In this document: positions 45,049-54,328 of the stretch, piece after piece
Layout of the letters: each line of letters begins with the position of its first letter
Position numbering within the stretch: position 1 is the stretch's first letter
From: Janibacter endophyticus
Lineage (GTDB): Bacteria; Actinomycetota; Actinomycetes; Actinomycetales; Dermatophilaceae
DNA: 64,000 bases
Reading direction: 5' to 3'
NCBI RefSeq assembly: GCF_016888335.1
Contig: NZ_JAFEJG010000004.1
Coordinates: 1,550,001-1,614,000, forward strand
Program-made: the position numbers and the translations under genes
Notes under the pieces: generated by a model
Databases searched by the model: none
What the model was told of the DNA's origin: nothing
The model's input: only the letters and a program-made list of their open reading frames with translations

Positions 45049-46335
45049 TGTCCTGTATCGGGACATAGGAAACCCTCGAACCTACGGGTTCGGGGGTTTC
45101 CTTTGGTTTTGGGGTTGGTAGTCCTTGGTGGGGTTGAGGACGAGTTCGCGGATGAGTTCGCCGGTGTGGGCGTGGATGACGGTGATGTCGCGGTCTTGGA
45201 TCAGGAGCAGGACGGGTTGGCCGTTGTGGGCTCTTCCGATGCCGATGTGGTGCAGTCGGCCGGCGTGGCGCAGGGTGACGGTGCCTTCGTTGACCTTGTC
45301 GGTGCGGATTCGGTTGTGGGTCCGGTCTGTGGGTTCGTCGGGTGGGGTGGCTTTGGGGCGAGCCTGGTAGGCGGCTGCGGGGGTGCGGCGGTTCAGGGAT
45401 GCGTGGGGTCGGTCGTGGTTGTACTCGTGGCGGAACTGGTCGAGCTGGGCTTGGAGCTGGTCGAGGGTGGCGGGTTGGGCGGGTTGCTTGCGGAGCCATT
45501 TCTTGAGGGTCTGCTGGAAGCGTTCGACCTTGCCCTGGGTCTGGGGGTGGTTGCCGCGGCCGTTCTTCTGTTGCACGCCCAGGGCTGCGAGTTCGTGCTC
45601 GAAGATGTTGCGTCCGCCGCGGGAGGTCCGGCCGGCGTGACGGACGGTGTAGATCATGGCGTTGTCGGTCAGGTGCTTGCGGGGCAGCCGTGCTCGTCGA
45701 TGGTGGCGCGGAAGGTGGCCAGGACGGTTGCTGCGGTGACGGGGTGGTGGGCGGTGGTGTGCAGGGCGTACCGGGAGTGGTCGTCGAGCCAGGTGATGAC
45801 CTCGGCATCGGTGCCGTCGGTAAGGGGGTAGTGGGTGGTGTCGGACTGCCAGCACTGGTTGGGCAGGTCTGCTTCGAAGCGGGTGTATGAGGACTTGGGT
45901 CTCTTCTTCGGTTCGGGGCGGATGCGTTCGTGCTGACGCAGGATCCGGTAGATCGTCGCCTGTGAGGGGACGGGCGTGCCGGCTTGCTGCAGGTGCCAGG
46001 CGATGGTCGCCGGCCCGTTGTCGTGGCCGCTGCGGGTCAAGCGGTCGCGTTCGGTCAGGACGGCGTCGATGACTTCGGCCGGGTAGGCGCGGGAGTTGCT
46101 GCGCGGACGTCGTGAGCGGGGTTCGAACGCGGCTTCGCCCTCCGCACGGTAGCGGGCCATCACCTTGGATACCCACCCTTTGGACACCCCGTATCGCGTA
46201 GCAGCCTCGGCCTGAGTCAGGCCCTGGACGGTGACCGCGGTGATGACCAGACGCGCCTTCGACATGCACGCATCCGACCCGGCCGAGGTTTCCTATGTCT
46301 CGACACATGGGTTTCCTATGTCATGAGACTCGACA
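45049..46335 (-). mobile_element. IS481-family insertion sequence (1287 bp)
   Basis: The ends are inverted repeats. Read inward, the left is TGTCCTGTATCGGGACATAG then GAAACC; the right is TGTCGAGTCTCATGACATAG then GAAACCC. A second GACATAGGAAACC lies 22 bases further in at the right end (46288-46300), so this end has two direct copies. The element holds one transposase reading leftwards, broken by a frameshift. It is bracketed by 16-bp direct repeats and separates tRNA-Ala from its old terminator at 46351-46392. Confidence 0.9.
45082..46265 (-). pseudogene. IS481-family DDE transposase, frameshifted
   Basis: The N-terminal part (ATG at 46265, about 198 codons to the TGA at 45669-45671) has the helix-turn-helix SKARLVITAVTVQGLTQAEA and ATRYGVSKGWVSKVMARYR, and the first catalytic Asp in QCWQSDTTHYPL. 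It stops in HGCPAST. The rest continues in the neighbouring frame as LTDNAMIYTVRHAGR (second Asp) and QGKVERFQQTLKKWL (Glu), down to the TAG at 45082. Adding one C to ACCTGACC (ACCCTGACC) restores the frame, so a one-base loss, or a sequencing slip, explains it. No slippery site suggests programmed frameshifting. The C-terminal tail (QDRDITVIHAHTGELIRELV) is seen in some actinomycete IS481 transposases. Confidence 0.88.
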
Positions 46336-46351
46336 CCCTCAGCTCCACCGC
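46336..46351. repeat. 16-bp direct repeat, right copy
   Basis: Identical to 45033-45048, so a copy of the tRNA-Ala 3' end sits on the far side of the IS element, directly before the original tRNA terminator. Confidence 0.9.
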
Positions 46352-46392
46352 ACGACAAGGCTCGGACCACCCGGTCCGGGCCTTTTGTCGTG
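46351..46392 (+). terminator. Original tRNA-Ala terminator, now cut off by the IS element
   Basis: Stem CACGACAAGGC-CGGACC / GGTCCG-GCCTTTTGTCGTG with an ACCC loop, including a short T run. Without the IS element it would begin a few bases behind the tRNA. Confidence 0.8.
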
Positions 46393-46411
46393 CCGTGGCA
46401 GGGTGGGGCGG

Positions 46412-47173
46412 GTGATCGAGCTGACGGACGGATGGGTGGGAGAGGTCGCCTTCCTCGCCGGGCTGCTCGTCCTCACCGCCCTGACGCTCGGCCTCCAGCG
46501 GTGGGCCCGCGTCCGGCTCGGCTGGACCCCCGTCACCGCGATCCTGCGCGCCACCCTCCAGCTCGCCGTCGTCGCCGCGCTCCTCTCGGGGGTGCTCGCG
46601 ACCGGCTGGACCGTCGCCCTCTTCGTCCTGCTCATGCTGACGACCGCGTCACTGACCTCCGGGGGCCGGATCAGCGAGCTCTACCGCGGACGGCAGGCGG
46701 CCGTCGTCGCCGTCGTCGTCGGGGCGCTCGTGACGATCGTCCTCGTCTTCGGCCTGCACCTCATGGACTGGACGGTGCGCTACCTCGTCGCCGTCGCGGG
46801 CATCGTCATCGGCAACGCGATGAGCGCGACGACCCTCGCCGGCCGGCAGTTCCGGACCCTCGCGGGCGAGCGCTCCGACGAGATCCAGGGGTGGCTGGCG
46901 CTCGGTGCCACGCCCCGTCAGGCGCACGACGACATCGGCCGGCACGCCGTGCACGAGATGCTCATCCCCAACCTCGACCAGACCCGCAGCACCGGGCTCG
47001 TCACGCTGCCGGGGGCCTTCGTCGGGGCGATCATGGGCGGGGCCAGCCCGCTCGAGGCCGCGAAGTTCCAGCTCGTCGTCCTCGCCGGCATCGCCCTGAC
47101 GATGACGATCGCCGGCATCATCGTGAGCCGCTTCGCGAGCGGGTCGCCGACGGTGCCGGGCGCCCGCGCCTGA
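46412..47173 (+). CDS. FetB/YbbM-type (UPF0014) ABC transporter permease
   Basis: A 253-residue membrane protein with about seven spans. It resembles the FetB permease of the iron exporter FetAB: QRWARVRLGWTPVTAILRAT near the start, VAGIVIGNAMSATTLAGRQF (about 130), WLALGATPRQAHDDIGRHAV (about 160) and TRSTGLVTLPGAFVGAIMGG with ASPLEAAKFQLVV (about 195-220). The GTG at 46412 is chosen for its place before the first span. No ATPase (FetA) gene is next to it, so its partner is elsewhere or its role differs. Confidence 0.82.
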   Translation: MIELTDGWVGEVAFLAGLLVLTALTLGLQRWARVRLGWTPVTAILRATLQLAVVAALLSGVLATGWTVALFVLLMLTTASLTSGGRISELYRGRQAAVVAVVVGALVTIVLVFGLHLMDWTVRYLVAVAGIVIGNAMSATTLAGRQFRTLAGERSDEIQGWLALGATPRQAHDDIGRHAVHEMLIPNLDQTRSTGLVTLPGAFVGAIMGGASPLEAAKFQLVVLAGIALTMTIAGIIVSRFASGSPTVPGARA

Positions 47174-47234
47174 CCCTTCGAGGCTCGTCGCAGAGCTCCT
47201 CACACCTCGGGGAGCCGGCAGATAACCTCCGGGG

Positions 47235-47855
47235 ATGGATCGAACGCTCCTCGAGGTCATCGGCTGGGTCGGGTCGGCGATCCTCGTCGTCTCGCTGGTC
47301 CAGACCAACCTGCACCGGCTGCGCTGGATCAACCTCGTCGGGTGCCTCGTGCTCGTCGGCTACAACGCCGTCGTCGGGGTCTGGCCCATGGTCGGGCTCA
47401 ACGTCGTCCTCGCCGCGGTGAACCTCTGGCACCTCGTCCGCGCGGCCCGGGACCGGCACGACGAGCGCGCCTACGAGATCCTCCAGGTGGACGGTGACGA
47501 CACCTACCTGCGCCACGTGCTGCGCGTCCACGAGGCCGACATCCGCCGCTTCACACCGGGGTTCGTCCACGACCCCTTCGCCGGTGACGACGCCTACCTC
47601 GTCCTCACCGGGGACGAGACCGTCGGCGTGACGATCGTGCGGGCCGAGCCCGACGGGGTCGCGCAGGTGCTCCTCGACTACGTGACACCGCGCTACCGCG
47701 ACCGCAGCCCGGGCGAGTTCGTCTTCGGCCCATCGGGACCGATCAGGAGCAGCGGATACCGTCGGGTGAAGACCCCGCCCGGGATGGTGGGGCCGTACTA
47801 CGACCGGCTCGGCTTCACCCGCGCCGGGGACCACTTCGAGCTCACCGTCACCTGA
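47235..47855 (+). CDS. YgjV-like membrane domain joined to a soluble GNAT-like domain
   Basis: The first 75 residues hold three membrane spans of the YgjV type (EVIGWVGSAILVVSLVQTNL, RWINLVGCLVLVGYNAVVGV, MVGLNVVLAAVNLWHLVRAA). Residues about 80-206 are soluble, with LLDYVTPRYRDRSPGEFVFG and GMVGPYYDRLGFTRAGDHFE, which look like the acetyl-CoA loop and last strands of a GNAT fold (YxxLGF). A catalytic role is uncertain, as the P-loop consensus is weak. The ATG at 47235 follows CCGGGG. It precedes an aldehyde dehydrogenase by 16 bases and may be cotranscribed. Confidence 0.65.
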   Translation: MDRTLLEVIGWVGSAILVVSLVQTNLHRLRWINLVGCLVLVGYNAVVGVWPMVGLNVVLAAVNLWHLVRAARDRHDERAYEILQVDGDDTYLRHVLRVHEADIRRFTPGFVHDPFAGDDAYLVLTGDETVGVTIVRAEPDGVAQVLLDYVTPRYRDRSPGEFVFGPSGPIRSSGYRRVKTPPGMVGPYYDRLGFTRAGDHFELTVT

Positions 47856-47871
47856 CGGCGAAGGGAGAACG

Positions 47872-49350
47872 ATGTACCAGCTCATCGACGGACAGGTCCG
47901 CACCGGGTCGGCGGGGGAGGAGATCGATCTCCTCGACCCCTCGACGGGTGAGTCCCTCGGCAGCGTCGACCTCGCCTCCACCGGTGACGTCGACGACGCG
48001 GTGGCCGCGGCCGGCCGCGCCTTCGAGGAGTGGTCGCGGGTCACCCCGGCCGAGCGCTCTGGCCTGCTCGCGAAGACGGCAGAGATCCTCGAGAGCCGGG
48101 CCGAGGAGCTGGCCCAGGCCGAGACCGCCCAGTGCGGCAAGCCGATCCGGCTCTCCCGCGAGTTCGACGTGCCCGGCAGCATCGACAACGTCGCTTTCTT
48201 CGCGGGGGCGGCCCGCCACCTCAGCGGGATGGCCAGCGGCGAGTACAGCGCTGACCACACCTCGACGCTGCGCCGCGAGCCCATCGGCGTCGTCGGCTCC
48301 ATCGCGCCGTGGAACTACCCGCTCCAGATGGCCGCGTGGAAGATCCTCCCGGCCGTCGCCGCCGGCAACACGATCGTCCTCAAGCCGAGCGAGCTCACGC
48401 CGACGACCTCGGTCCTCTTCGCCCAGGCCTTCCTCGACGCCGGGGTCCCGGCCGGGGTCGTCAACGTCGTCACCGGCCGGGGCGCCGACGCCGGTGCCCA
48501 CCTGATGCGCCACGACGACGTCTCGATGGTCTCCTTCACCGGCTCCACCCGGGTCGGCCGCACCGTCCTCGAGGCGGCCGCGACGAACGCGAAGCGCGTC
48601 CACCTCGAGCTCGGGGGCAAGGCCCCCTTCGTCGTCTTCGAGGACGCCGACCTCGAGGCCGCTGTCCACGGCGCGGTCGCCGGGTCCCTCATCAACAGCG
48701 GCCAGGACTGCACCGCCGCGACCCGTGCCATCGTCCACCGCAACCTGCACGACGCCTTCGTCGAGGGCGTCGCCGAGCTGTTCGAGCAGGTCGTCCTCGG
48801 CCCCACCCGGGACGAGGGGAGCGACCTCGGCTCGCTCATCTCCTTCGAGCACCGCGACAAGGTCGCCGGCATGGTCGAGCGGGCTCGGGGCTACGCCACG
48901 GTCGTCTGCGGGGGACGGTCGCCGGCCGACGGTGACCTGGCGAAGGGGGCGTACTACCGGCCCACCCTCATCACCGGTGCTGCCCCGGACAGCGAGATCG
49001 TCACGGACGAGATCTTCGGCCCCGTGCTCACCGTCGTCCCCTTCGACACCGACGACGAGGCGATCGCCCTGGCCAACGACACCGTCTACGGGCTGGCCGC
49101 CTCCGCCTGGACGACCGATGTCTACCGCGCCGGCCGGGCGACCCGCGAGATCCAGGCGGGCTGCGTGTGGGTCAACGACCACATCCCGATCATCAGCGAG
49201 ATGCCGCACGGCGGGTACAAGCAGTCCGGCTTCGGCAAGGACATGTCGCACTACTCCTTCGAGGAGTACACGCAGGTCAAGCACGTCATGACCGACATCA
49301 CCGGGACGGCGCGCAAGGAGTGGCACCGCACGATCTTCCGCGGCGCCTGA
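47872..49350 (+). CDS. Aldehyde dehydrogenase, probably gamma-aminobutyraldehyde dehydrogenase
   Basis: NAD-dependent oxidation of an aldehyde to its acid; the closest match I recognise is the PatD/gamma-aminobutyraldehyde group of putrescine breakdown. The 492-residue protein has [20 protein letters not shown] (about 140), the Glu in [19 protein letters not shown] (about 246), the catalytic Cys in [11 protein letters not shown] (about 282) and [13 protein letters not shown] (about 380). AGGGAGAA precedes the ATG. No other putrescine gene is adjacent, so the substrate is a family-based guess. Confidence 0.87.
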   Translation: MYQLIDGQVRTGSAGEEIDLLDPSTGESLGSVDLASTGDVDDAVAAAGRAFEEWSRVTPAERSGLLAKTAEILESRAEELAQAETAQCGKPIRLSREFDVPGSIDNVAFFAGAARHLSGMASGEYSADHTSTLRREPIGVVGSIAPWNYPLQMAAWKILPAVAAGNTIVLKPSELTPTTSVLFAQAFLDAGVPAGVVNVVTGRGADAGAHLMRHDDVSMVSFTGSTRVGRTVLEAAATNAKRVHLELGGKAPFVVFEDADLEAAVHGAVAGSLINSGQDCTAATRAIVHRNLHDAFVEGVAELFEQVVLGPTRDEGSDLGSLISFEHRDKVAGMVERARGYATVVCGGRSPADGDLAKGAYYRPTLITGAAPDSEIVTDEIFGPVLTVVPFDTDDEAIALANDTVYGLAASAWTTDVYRAGRATREIQAGCVWVNDHIPIISEMPHGGYKQSGFGKDMSHYSFEEYTQVKHVMTDITGTARKEWHRTIFRGA

Positions 49351-49386
49351 GGCTACCGGCGGGTAGGGGCCACGTAGGGTGGCCCG

Positions 49387-49896
49387 ATGCCCTCCCTTCG
49401 CCGTGCCGCCGCCTGGACCCTCGCCGCGGGCGCCTTCGCCGCCGACTGGGTGGCCGTCGCGACCGACCGGCGAAAGCTCGAGCTCGTCGCCAAGCCCGCC
49501 GCGATGCCGACGCTGGCCCTGGCGTGCGTGGAGGCCGGGCTGCCCGAGAAGCGGTGGGGGGCCCCGGTGCTCGTCGGGCAGGCCTTCGGGCTCGGTGGCG
49601 ACGTGCTCCTGCTCCGCGAGGACCAGCGCTCCTTCCTCGCCGGGCTCTCGTCCTTCCTCGTCGGCCACCTCGCCTACATCGAGGCCTTCCGCCGGATGGG
49701 GGTGATGAGCCTCGCGGCCTGGTCGACGGGCAACCCGCTCGTCGGGGCCGGCGCCAGCCTCTTCGTCGTGAGCGACACGGTTATCGCGGTCCACAGCTTC
49801 GTCGAGCCGCTCGACGACCCGGGGCTGAAGATCATGGTCCCGTACCTGCTCGGACAGGCCCTCGTCGCCGCTGGAGCGGTGCGCCAGGCGTCATGA
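49387..49896 (+). CDS. Short YhhN-family (lysoplasmalogenase-like) membrane protein
   Basis: The YhhN family includes lysoplasmalogenases, multi-span membrane hydrolases. Visible blocks are ELVAKPAAMPTLALA (K-P-x-x-M/L, about 35), FLVGHLAYIEAF (about 95) and GASLFVVSDTVIAVHSF (about 122). At 169 residues it is shorter than the usual 210-230: the stretch between the GHLAYI and SDTVIA motifs, which normally holds about two more spans, is only about 35 residues. It may be a compact member or have lost a middle piece. The ATG is at 49387 (GTAGGGTGGCCCG upstream, no clear ribosome site). Confidence 0.75.
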   Translation: MPSLRRAAAWTLAAGAFAADWVAVATDRRKLELVAKPAAMPTLALACVEAGLPEKRWGAPVLVGQAFGLGGDVLLLREDQRSFLAGLSSFLVGHLAYIEAFRRMGVMSLAAWSTGNPLVGAGASLFVVSDTVIAVHSFVEPLDDPGLKIMVPYLLGQALVAAGAVRQAS

Positions 49897-49903
49897 TGGG
49901 TGG

Positions 49904-50380
49904 ATGAAGATCACCCACTCCGTCCGGTACGCCGCATCCGTCGACCAGGTCTGCGAGATGCTCACCGATCCGGACTTCCGTGAACGAGCCACCCTGGCCC
50001 AGGGCGCGATCTCGGCGAGCGCCACCGTCGCCGGCGGCCGCGTCACCGTCGACGCCCGGCGTCCCGACGACGAGATCCCCGCATTCGCGCGCAAGCTCAT
50101 CGGCGACGTCGAGCTGCACATCACCCAGACCGAGGACTGGGCCGACGACGTGTACGAGGCCCTGATGACCATCGCGACGACGGGCCTGCCGGCGAGCATC
50201 CGCGGGACCCGCTCGCTGGTCGAGGACGGCGACGGCACGCTCGACGTCTTCGAGGGCGAGGCCACCGCGAAGGTCCCTCTGCTCGGCGGCAGGATCGAGA
50301 AGCTCCTCGCCGACAAGCTCGCCCACGGCTGGGACGCCGAGCACCGCGTCGGCGTCGCCTGGCTGCAGGGCGACCGGTAA
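49904..50380 (+). CDS. DUF2505 (SRPBCC-like) protein
   Basis: A 158-residue protein of the actinomycete DUF2505 group, which has a START/SRPBCC-like lipid-binding fold. Family sequence is [20 protein letters not shown] at the start, with [11 protein letters not shown], and near the end [20 protein letters not shown]. No signal peptide or membrane span. It begins eight bases behind the YhhN gene; a lipid link between the two is only a guess. Confidence 0.8.
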   Translation: MKITHSVRYAASVDQVCEMLTDPDFRERATLAQGAISASATVAGGRVTVDARRPDDEIPAFARKLIGDVELHITQTEDWADDVYEALMTIATTGLPASIRGTRSLVEDGDGTLDVFEGEATAKVPLLGGRIEKLLADKLAHGWDAEHRVGVAWLQGDR

Positions 50381-50495
50381 CCCCTTCGCCCGGGCCGACC
50401 GGGCCGCGGCGCACCCCCCTCCGGTCGGTATCCTGCGAGCGTCGGCCGGCTGCCACCGCAGCACCGGGCGGACCCCTGCGAGAGACGAAGGACCG

Positions 50496-53399
50496 ATGAG
50501 CGAGACCCCGCACCGTTACACCGCCGAACTGGCCGACGAGATCGAGCTCGCCTGGCAGGACCGGTGGGAGGAGCTCGGCGTCTTCCGGGCGCCGAACCCG
50601 GCCGGCCCGTGGGCCGAGCCCGACCGGGTCGCCGGCTACGACGACCACCTGCTCGTCCTCGACATGTTCCCCTACCCCTCGGGTGCCGGGCTGCACGTCG
50701 GCCACCCGCTCGGGTACATCGCGACCGACGTGTACTCGCGCTTCAACCGGATGCTCGGCAAGAACGTCCTGCACTGCCTCGGCTACGACGCCTTCGGCCT
50801 GCCCGCGGAGCAGTTCGCCGTGCAGACCGGCCAGCACCCGCGCGTCACCACCGACCAGAACATGGTGACGATGAAGCGCCAGCTGCGTCGTCTCGGGCTC
50901 GGCCACGACGACCGTCGCGCCTTCGCGACGATCGACCCCGACTACTACCGATGGACGCAGTGGATCTTCCTGCAGATCTGGGACGCCTGGTACGACGAGC
51001 AGGCCGTGCGCGCGGACGGCGGACTCGGCAGGGCCCGCCCGATCAGCGAGCTCGTCGCGGCCTTCGAGGCCGGCCGCCCGCTGCCGAAGGGGTACGACGG
51101 CACCTGGTCGGAGCTCTCGTCCGCGCAGCGCGCCCAGGTGCTCGACGAGCACCGGCTCGCCTACACCTCGCACGCCCCGGTCAACTGGGCGCCCGGCCTG
51201 GGCACCGTCCTGGCCAACGAGGAGGTCACCGCCGACGGCCGCTCCGAGCGCGGCAACTTCCCGGTCTTCAAGGCCAACCTGCGGCAGTGGATGATGCGCA
51301 TCACCGCCTACGCCGACCGTCTCGCCGAGGACCTCGACCGGGTGGACTGGCCGGAGAAGGTCAAGGCCATGCAGCGCAACTGGATCGGTCGCAGCCAGGG
51401 CGCATCGGTGACCTTCCCCGTGACGACGGTCGACGGCGAGCAGGCGGGCATCGAGGTCTTCACCACCCGCCCCGACACCCTCTTCGGCGCGACCTTCATG
51501 GTGCTCGCCCCCGAGCACCCCCTCGTCGAGCGGCTCGTCCCGCAGGCCTGGCCCGAGGGCACCCGGCCGGTGTGGACCGGCGGTGCGGAGAGCCCTTCGT
51601 CGGCCGTCGAGGACTACCGCCGCGCGGCCGCCCGCAAGAGCGACGTCGAGCGCCAGATCGAGGACAAGGTCAAGACCGGCGTCTTCACCGGCTCCTACGC
51701 GACCAACCCGGTCAACGGCGAGCAGGTCCCCGTCTTCGTCGCCGACTACGTCCTCATGGGCTACGGCACCGGCGCGATCATGGCCGTGCCCGCGCACGAC
51801 CAGCGCGACTTCGACTACGCGACCGCCTTCGAGCTGCCGATCGTCCACGTCATCGCGCCGGTGGACGCCGCCACGGACTACTCCGGTGCCTTCACCGGCG
51901 AAGGCGTGGCGACCGCCTCGGCCAACGACGAGATGAGCCTCGACGGGCTCGGCGTCGCCGAGGCCAAGGAGCGGATCATCGCCTGGCTCGAGGACAAGGG
52001 CTTCGGCCGCGGCACCGTGAGCTACAAGCTGCGCGACTGGCTCTTCTCGCGGCAGCGGTACTGGGGCGAGCCCTTCCCGATCGTCTTCGACGAGGACGGC
52101 GTCGCGCACGCCGTGCCCGAGTCGATGCTGCCCGTCGAGCTGCCCGAGGTCGACGACTACTCGCCGAAGACCTTCGACCCGGAGGACTCGACGAAGGAGC
52201 CGGAGGCCCCGCTCGGCCGCGCCGAGGACTGGGTCCACGTCGAGCTCGACCTCGGCGACGGCCCGAAGCGGTACCGCCGCGAGACGAACACGATGCCCAA
52301 CTGGGCCGGCTCGTGCTGGTACTACCTGCGCTACCTCGACCCGGCCAACGACGAGGCGCTCGTCGACCCGGCCAACGAGGCCTACTGGGTCGGGCCGCGG
52401 CCGGAGCCGGTGGCGGGCGCGCCGGAGGGCGCGAAGGACCCGGGCGGCGTCGACCTCTACATCGGCGGCGTCGAGCACGCCGTGCTCCACCTGCTCTACG
52501 CGCGCTTCTGGCACAAGGTTCTCTTCGACCTCGGGCACGTCACGAGCGAGGAGCCCTTCCGCCGCTACTTCTCCCAGGGCTACATCCAGGCGCACGCCTA
52601 TCGCGACGACCGCGGCCAGCCGGTGCCGGCGGCCGAGGTCGAGGAGCACGTCACCGAGGGCGGGACGAAGGGGTGGACCTGGCAGGGTCAGGCGGTCACC
52701 CAGGAGTACGGCAAGATCGGCAAGTCGCTGAAGAACATGGTCAGCCCGGACGAGATGTACGAGCAGTACGGGGCCGACACCTTCCGCGTCTACGAGATGT
52801 CGCTCGGCCCGCTCGAGCAGAGCAAGCCGTGGGAGACCCGGGCCGTCGTCGGTGCGCAGCGCTTCCTCCAGCGGGTGTGGCGCAACGTCGTCGACGAGGA
52901 GAGCGGCGAGCTCGTCGTCGTCGACACGCCGATGGACGCCGCGACCGAGCGGGTCCTGCACCAGACGATCGCGGCCGTGCGGTCCGACTACGCGAGCCTG
53001 GGCTTCAACACGGCGATCGCCCGGCTCATCGAGCTGAACAACGCGCTCACCAAGCTCGACGAGGTGCCGCGCGAGGCGGCCGAGGCGCTCGTGCTCATGG
53101 TGGCCCCGGTCGCACCGCACCTCGCCGAGGAGCTGTGGCGCCGGCTCGGTCACGACGAGTCGCTGACGCACGCCGACTTCCCGGTCGCCGACGAGAGCAA
53201 GATGGTCGAGGCGAGCGTCACCTGCGTCATCCAGATCAAGGGCAAGGTGCGCGACCGGGTCGAGGTCCCGGGCGACATCAGCGAGGACGACCTGCGCGAG
53301 CTCGCGCTCTCCCGGGAGAAGGTCCAGGCCGCCACCACCGACGGGATCCGCACGGTCATCGTGCGGGCCCCCAAGCTCGTCAACGTCGTCCCGGTCTGA
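50496..53399 (+). CDS. leuS: Leucyl-tRNA synthetase
   Basis: Class I synthetase charging tRNA-Leu. The 967-residue protein has HVGHPLGY (HIGH motif, about 66), the CP1 editing domain with [20 protein letters not shown] (about 325) and the KMSKS-like loop KIGKSLKNM (about 742). The Zn-like linker and anticodon-binding helical domain follow. Starts at the ATG at 50496 behind GACGAAGGACC. It lies one base before degV. I see no T-box or leader peptide upstream. Confidence 0.98.
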   Translation: MSETPHRYTAELADEIELAWQDRWEELGVFRAPNPAGPWAEPDRVAGYDDHLLVLDMFPYPSGAGLHVGHPLGYIATDVYSRFNRMLGKNVLHCLGYDAFGLPAEQFAVQTGQHPRVTTDQNMVTMKRQLRRLGLGHDDRRAFATIDPDYYRWTQWIFLQIWDAWYDEQAVRADGGLGRARPISELVAAFEAGRPLPKGYDGTWSELSSAQRAQVLDEHRLAYTSHAPVNWAPGLGTVLANEEVTADGRSERGNFPVFKANLRQWMMRITAYADRLAEDLDRVDWPEKVKAMQRNWIGRSQGASVTFPVTTVDGEQAGIEVFTTRPDTLFGATFMVLAPEHPLVERLVPQAWPEGTRPVWTGGAESPSSAVEDYRRAAARKSDVERQIEDKVKTGVFTGSYATNPVNGEQVPVFVADYVLMGYGTGAIMAVPAHDQRDFDYATAFELPIVHVIAPVDAATDYSGAFTGEGVATASANDEMSLDGLGVAEAKERIIAWLEDKGFGRGTVSYKLRDWLFSRQRYWGEPFPIVFDEDGVAHAVPESMLPVELPEVDDYSPKTFDPEDSTKEPEAPLGRAEDWVHVELDLGDGPKRYRRETNTMPNWAGSCWYYLRYLDPANDEALVDPANEAYWVGPRPEPVAGAPEGAKDPGGVDLYIGGVEHAVLHLLYARFWHKVLFDLGHVTSEEPFRRYFSQGYIQAHAYRDDRGQPVPAAEVEEHVTEGGTKGWTWQGQAVTQEYGKIGKSLKNMVSPDEMYEQYGADTFRVYEMSLGPLEQSKPWETRAVVGAQRFLQRVWRNVVDEESGELVVVDTPMDAATERVLHQTIAAVRSDYASLGFNTAIARLIELNNALTKLDEVPREAAEALVLMVAPVAPHLAEELWRRLGHDESLTHADFPVADESKMVEASVTCVIQIKGKVRDRVEVPGDISEDDLRELALSREKVQAATTDGIRTVIVRAPKLVNVVPV

Positions 53400-53400
53400 C

Positions 53401-54240
53401 ATGGGCATCGTCGTCGTCACCGACTCCACCGCCGGTCTCGGGTCCGGGCGGGAGGGGGTGACGGTGGTGCCGCTGCAGGTCGTCGTCGACGGCCGCTCGC
53501 AGACGGACGGCACGGTGAGCGGCGCCGACCTCGCCGCGGCGATGCGCAAGCGCCGACAGGTCTCGACGTCGCGCCCGACGCCGCACCTCTTCCTCTGCGA
53601 GTACGAGCGGCTGGCCGAGGAGGGTGCCGAGGGGATCGTCTCGGTGCACCTGTCCTCCGCGCTGTCGGGGACGATCGACGCGGCGCGCAGCGCGGCGGTC
53701 GACTCGCCGGTGCCGGTCCGGGTCGTCGACACCGGGCTCATCGCCGCGCCGCTCGGCAACGCGGCGCTCGTGGCGGCACGCTGCGCAGCCGAGGGTGCTG
53801 ATCTCGACGCGGTGGAGGCCGCCGCGGTCGGGGCGTGCGAGGGCGCGGAGGTGCTGCTCTACGTCGACACCCTCGAGCACCTGCGGCGCGGTGGCCGGAT
53901 CGGGGGAGCGCGGGCCCTGCTCGGTTCGGCCCTGGCGATCAAGCCGATCCTCGAGCTCCGCGGCGGCGTGGTCGAGCCGCTGGAGCGGGTGCGCACGGCG
54001 GGCAAGGCCCTGGCCCGGCTCGAGGTGCTGAGCCTCGAGCGTGCCCAGGCGCTGCGTGACGCCGGCCGCGAGGTGAGCATCTCGGTGCTCCACCTCGACG
54101 CGCAGGAGCGCGCCGACGCCCTCGCCGGCCGGCTGGCCGGCCAGCACGGTGAGCCTCCCGAGGTCGTCGAGCTCGGCGCGGTCATCGGTGCCCACGTCGG
54201 CCCCGGAACCCTCGCCGTCACCCTCTCCCCGTCCGCCTGA
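53401..54240 (+). CDS. DegV-family fatty-acid-binding protein
   Basis: DegV proteins bind a fatty acid and, as FakB-type subunits, can present it to the FakA kinase. The 279 residues start MGIVVVTDSTAGLGSGREGV, the usual VTDSxxxL opening. Other blocks are TSRPTPHLFLCEYERLAEEG, IVSVHLSSALSGTIDAAR (about 80) and LRRGGRIGGARALLGSALAI with KPIL (about 165). No FakA gene is in the window. Coupled to leuS by position. Confidence 0.92.
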   Translation: MGIVVVTDSTAGLGSGREGVTVVPLQVVVDGRSQTDGTVSGADLAAAMRKRRQVSTSRPTPHLFLCEYERLAEEGAEGIVSVHLSSALSGTIDAARSAAVDSPVPVRVVDTGLIAAPLGNAALVAARCAAEGADLDAVEAAAVGACEGAEVLLYVDTLEHLRRGGRIGGARALLGSALAIKPILELRGGVVEPLERVRTAGKALARLEVLSLERAQALRDAGREVSISVLHLDAQERADALAGRLAGQHGEPPEVVELGAVIGAHVGPGTLAVTLSPSA

Positions 54241-54268
54241 AGATCCGAATTACCCCAGGCTTCTGTCA

Positions 54269-54298
54269 GGCGCTCGCGAATGTTCGCGGGCGTCTTGT
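54269..54298 (+). terminator. Hairpin behind degV
   Basis: Stem GGCGCTCGCGAA / TTCGCGGGCGTC (12 bp, two wobble pairs) with a TG centre, followed by TTGT, 28 bases after the degV stop. A further AGATCC / GGATCT repeat follows (54300-54317) before the comEC stop. Confidence 0.65.
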
Positions 54299-54328
54299 CA
54301 GATCCCTGAGCGGATCTGGGCGAAGGGG

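Noticed and set aside
45660-45690. Programmed frameshifting in the IS transposase
   Set aside because: No slippery heptamer at the junction, and IS481 elements normally use one frame; a lost base is simpler.
50381-50495. T-box or leader-peptide control of leuS
   Set aside because: No run of Leu codons in a short frame, no T-box sequence and no competing terminator hairpin before leuS.
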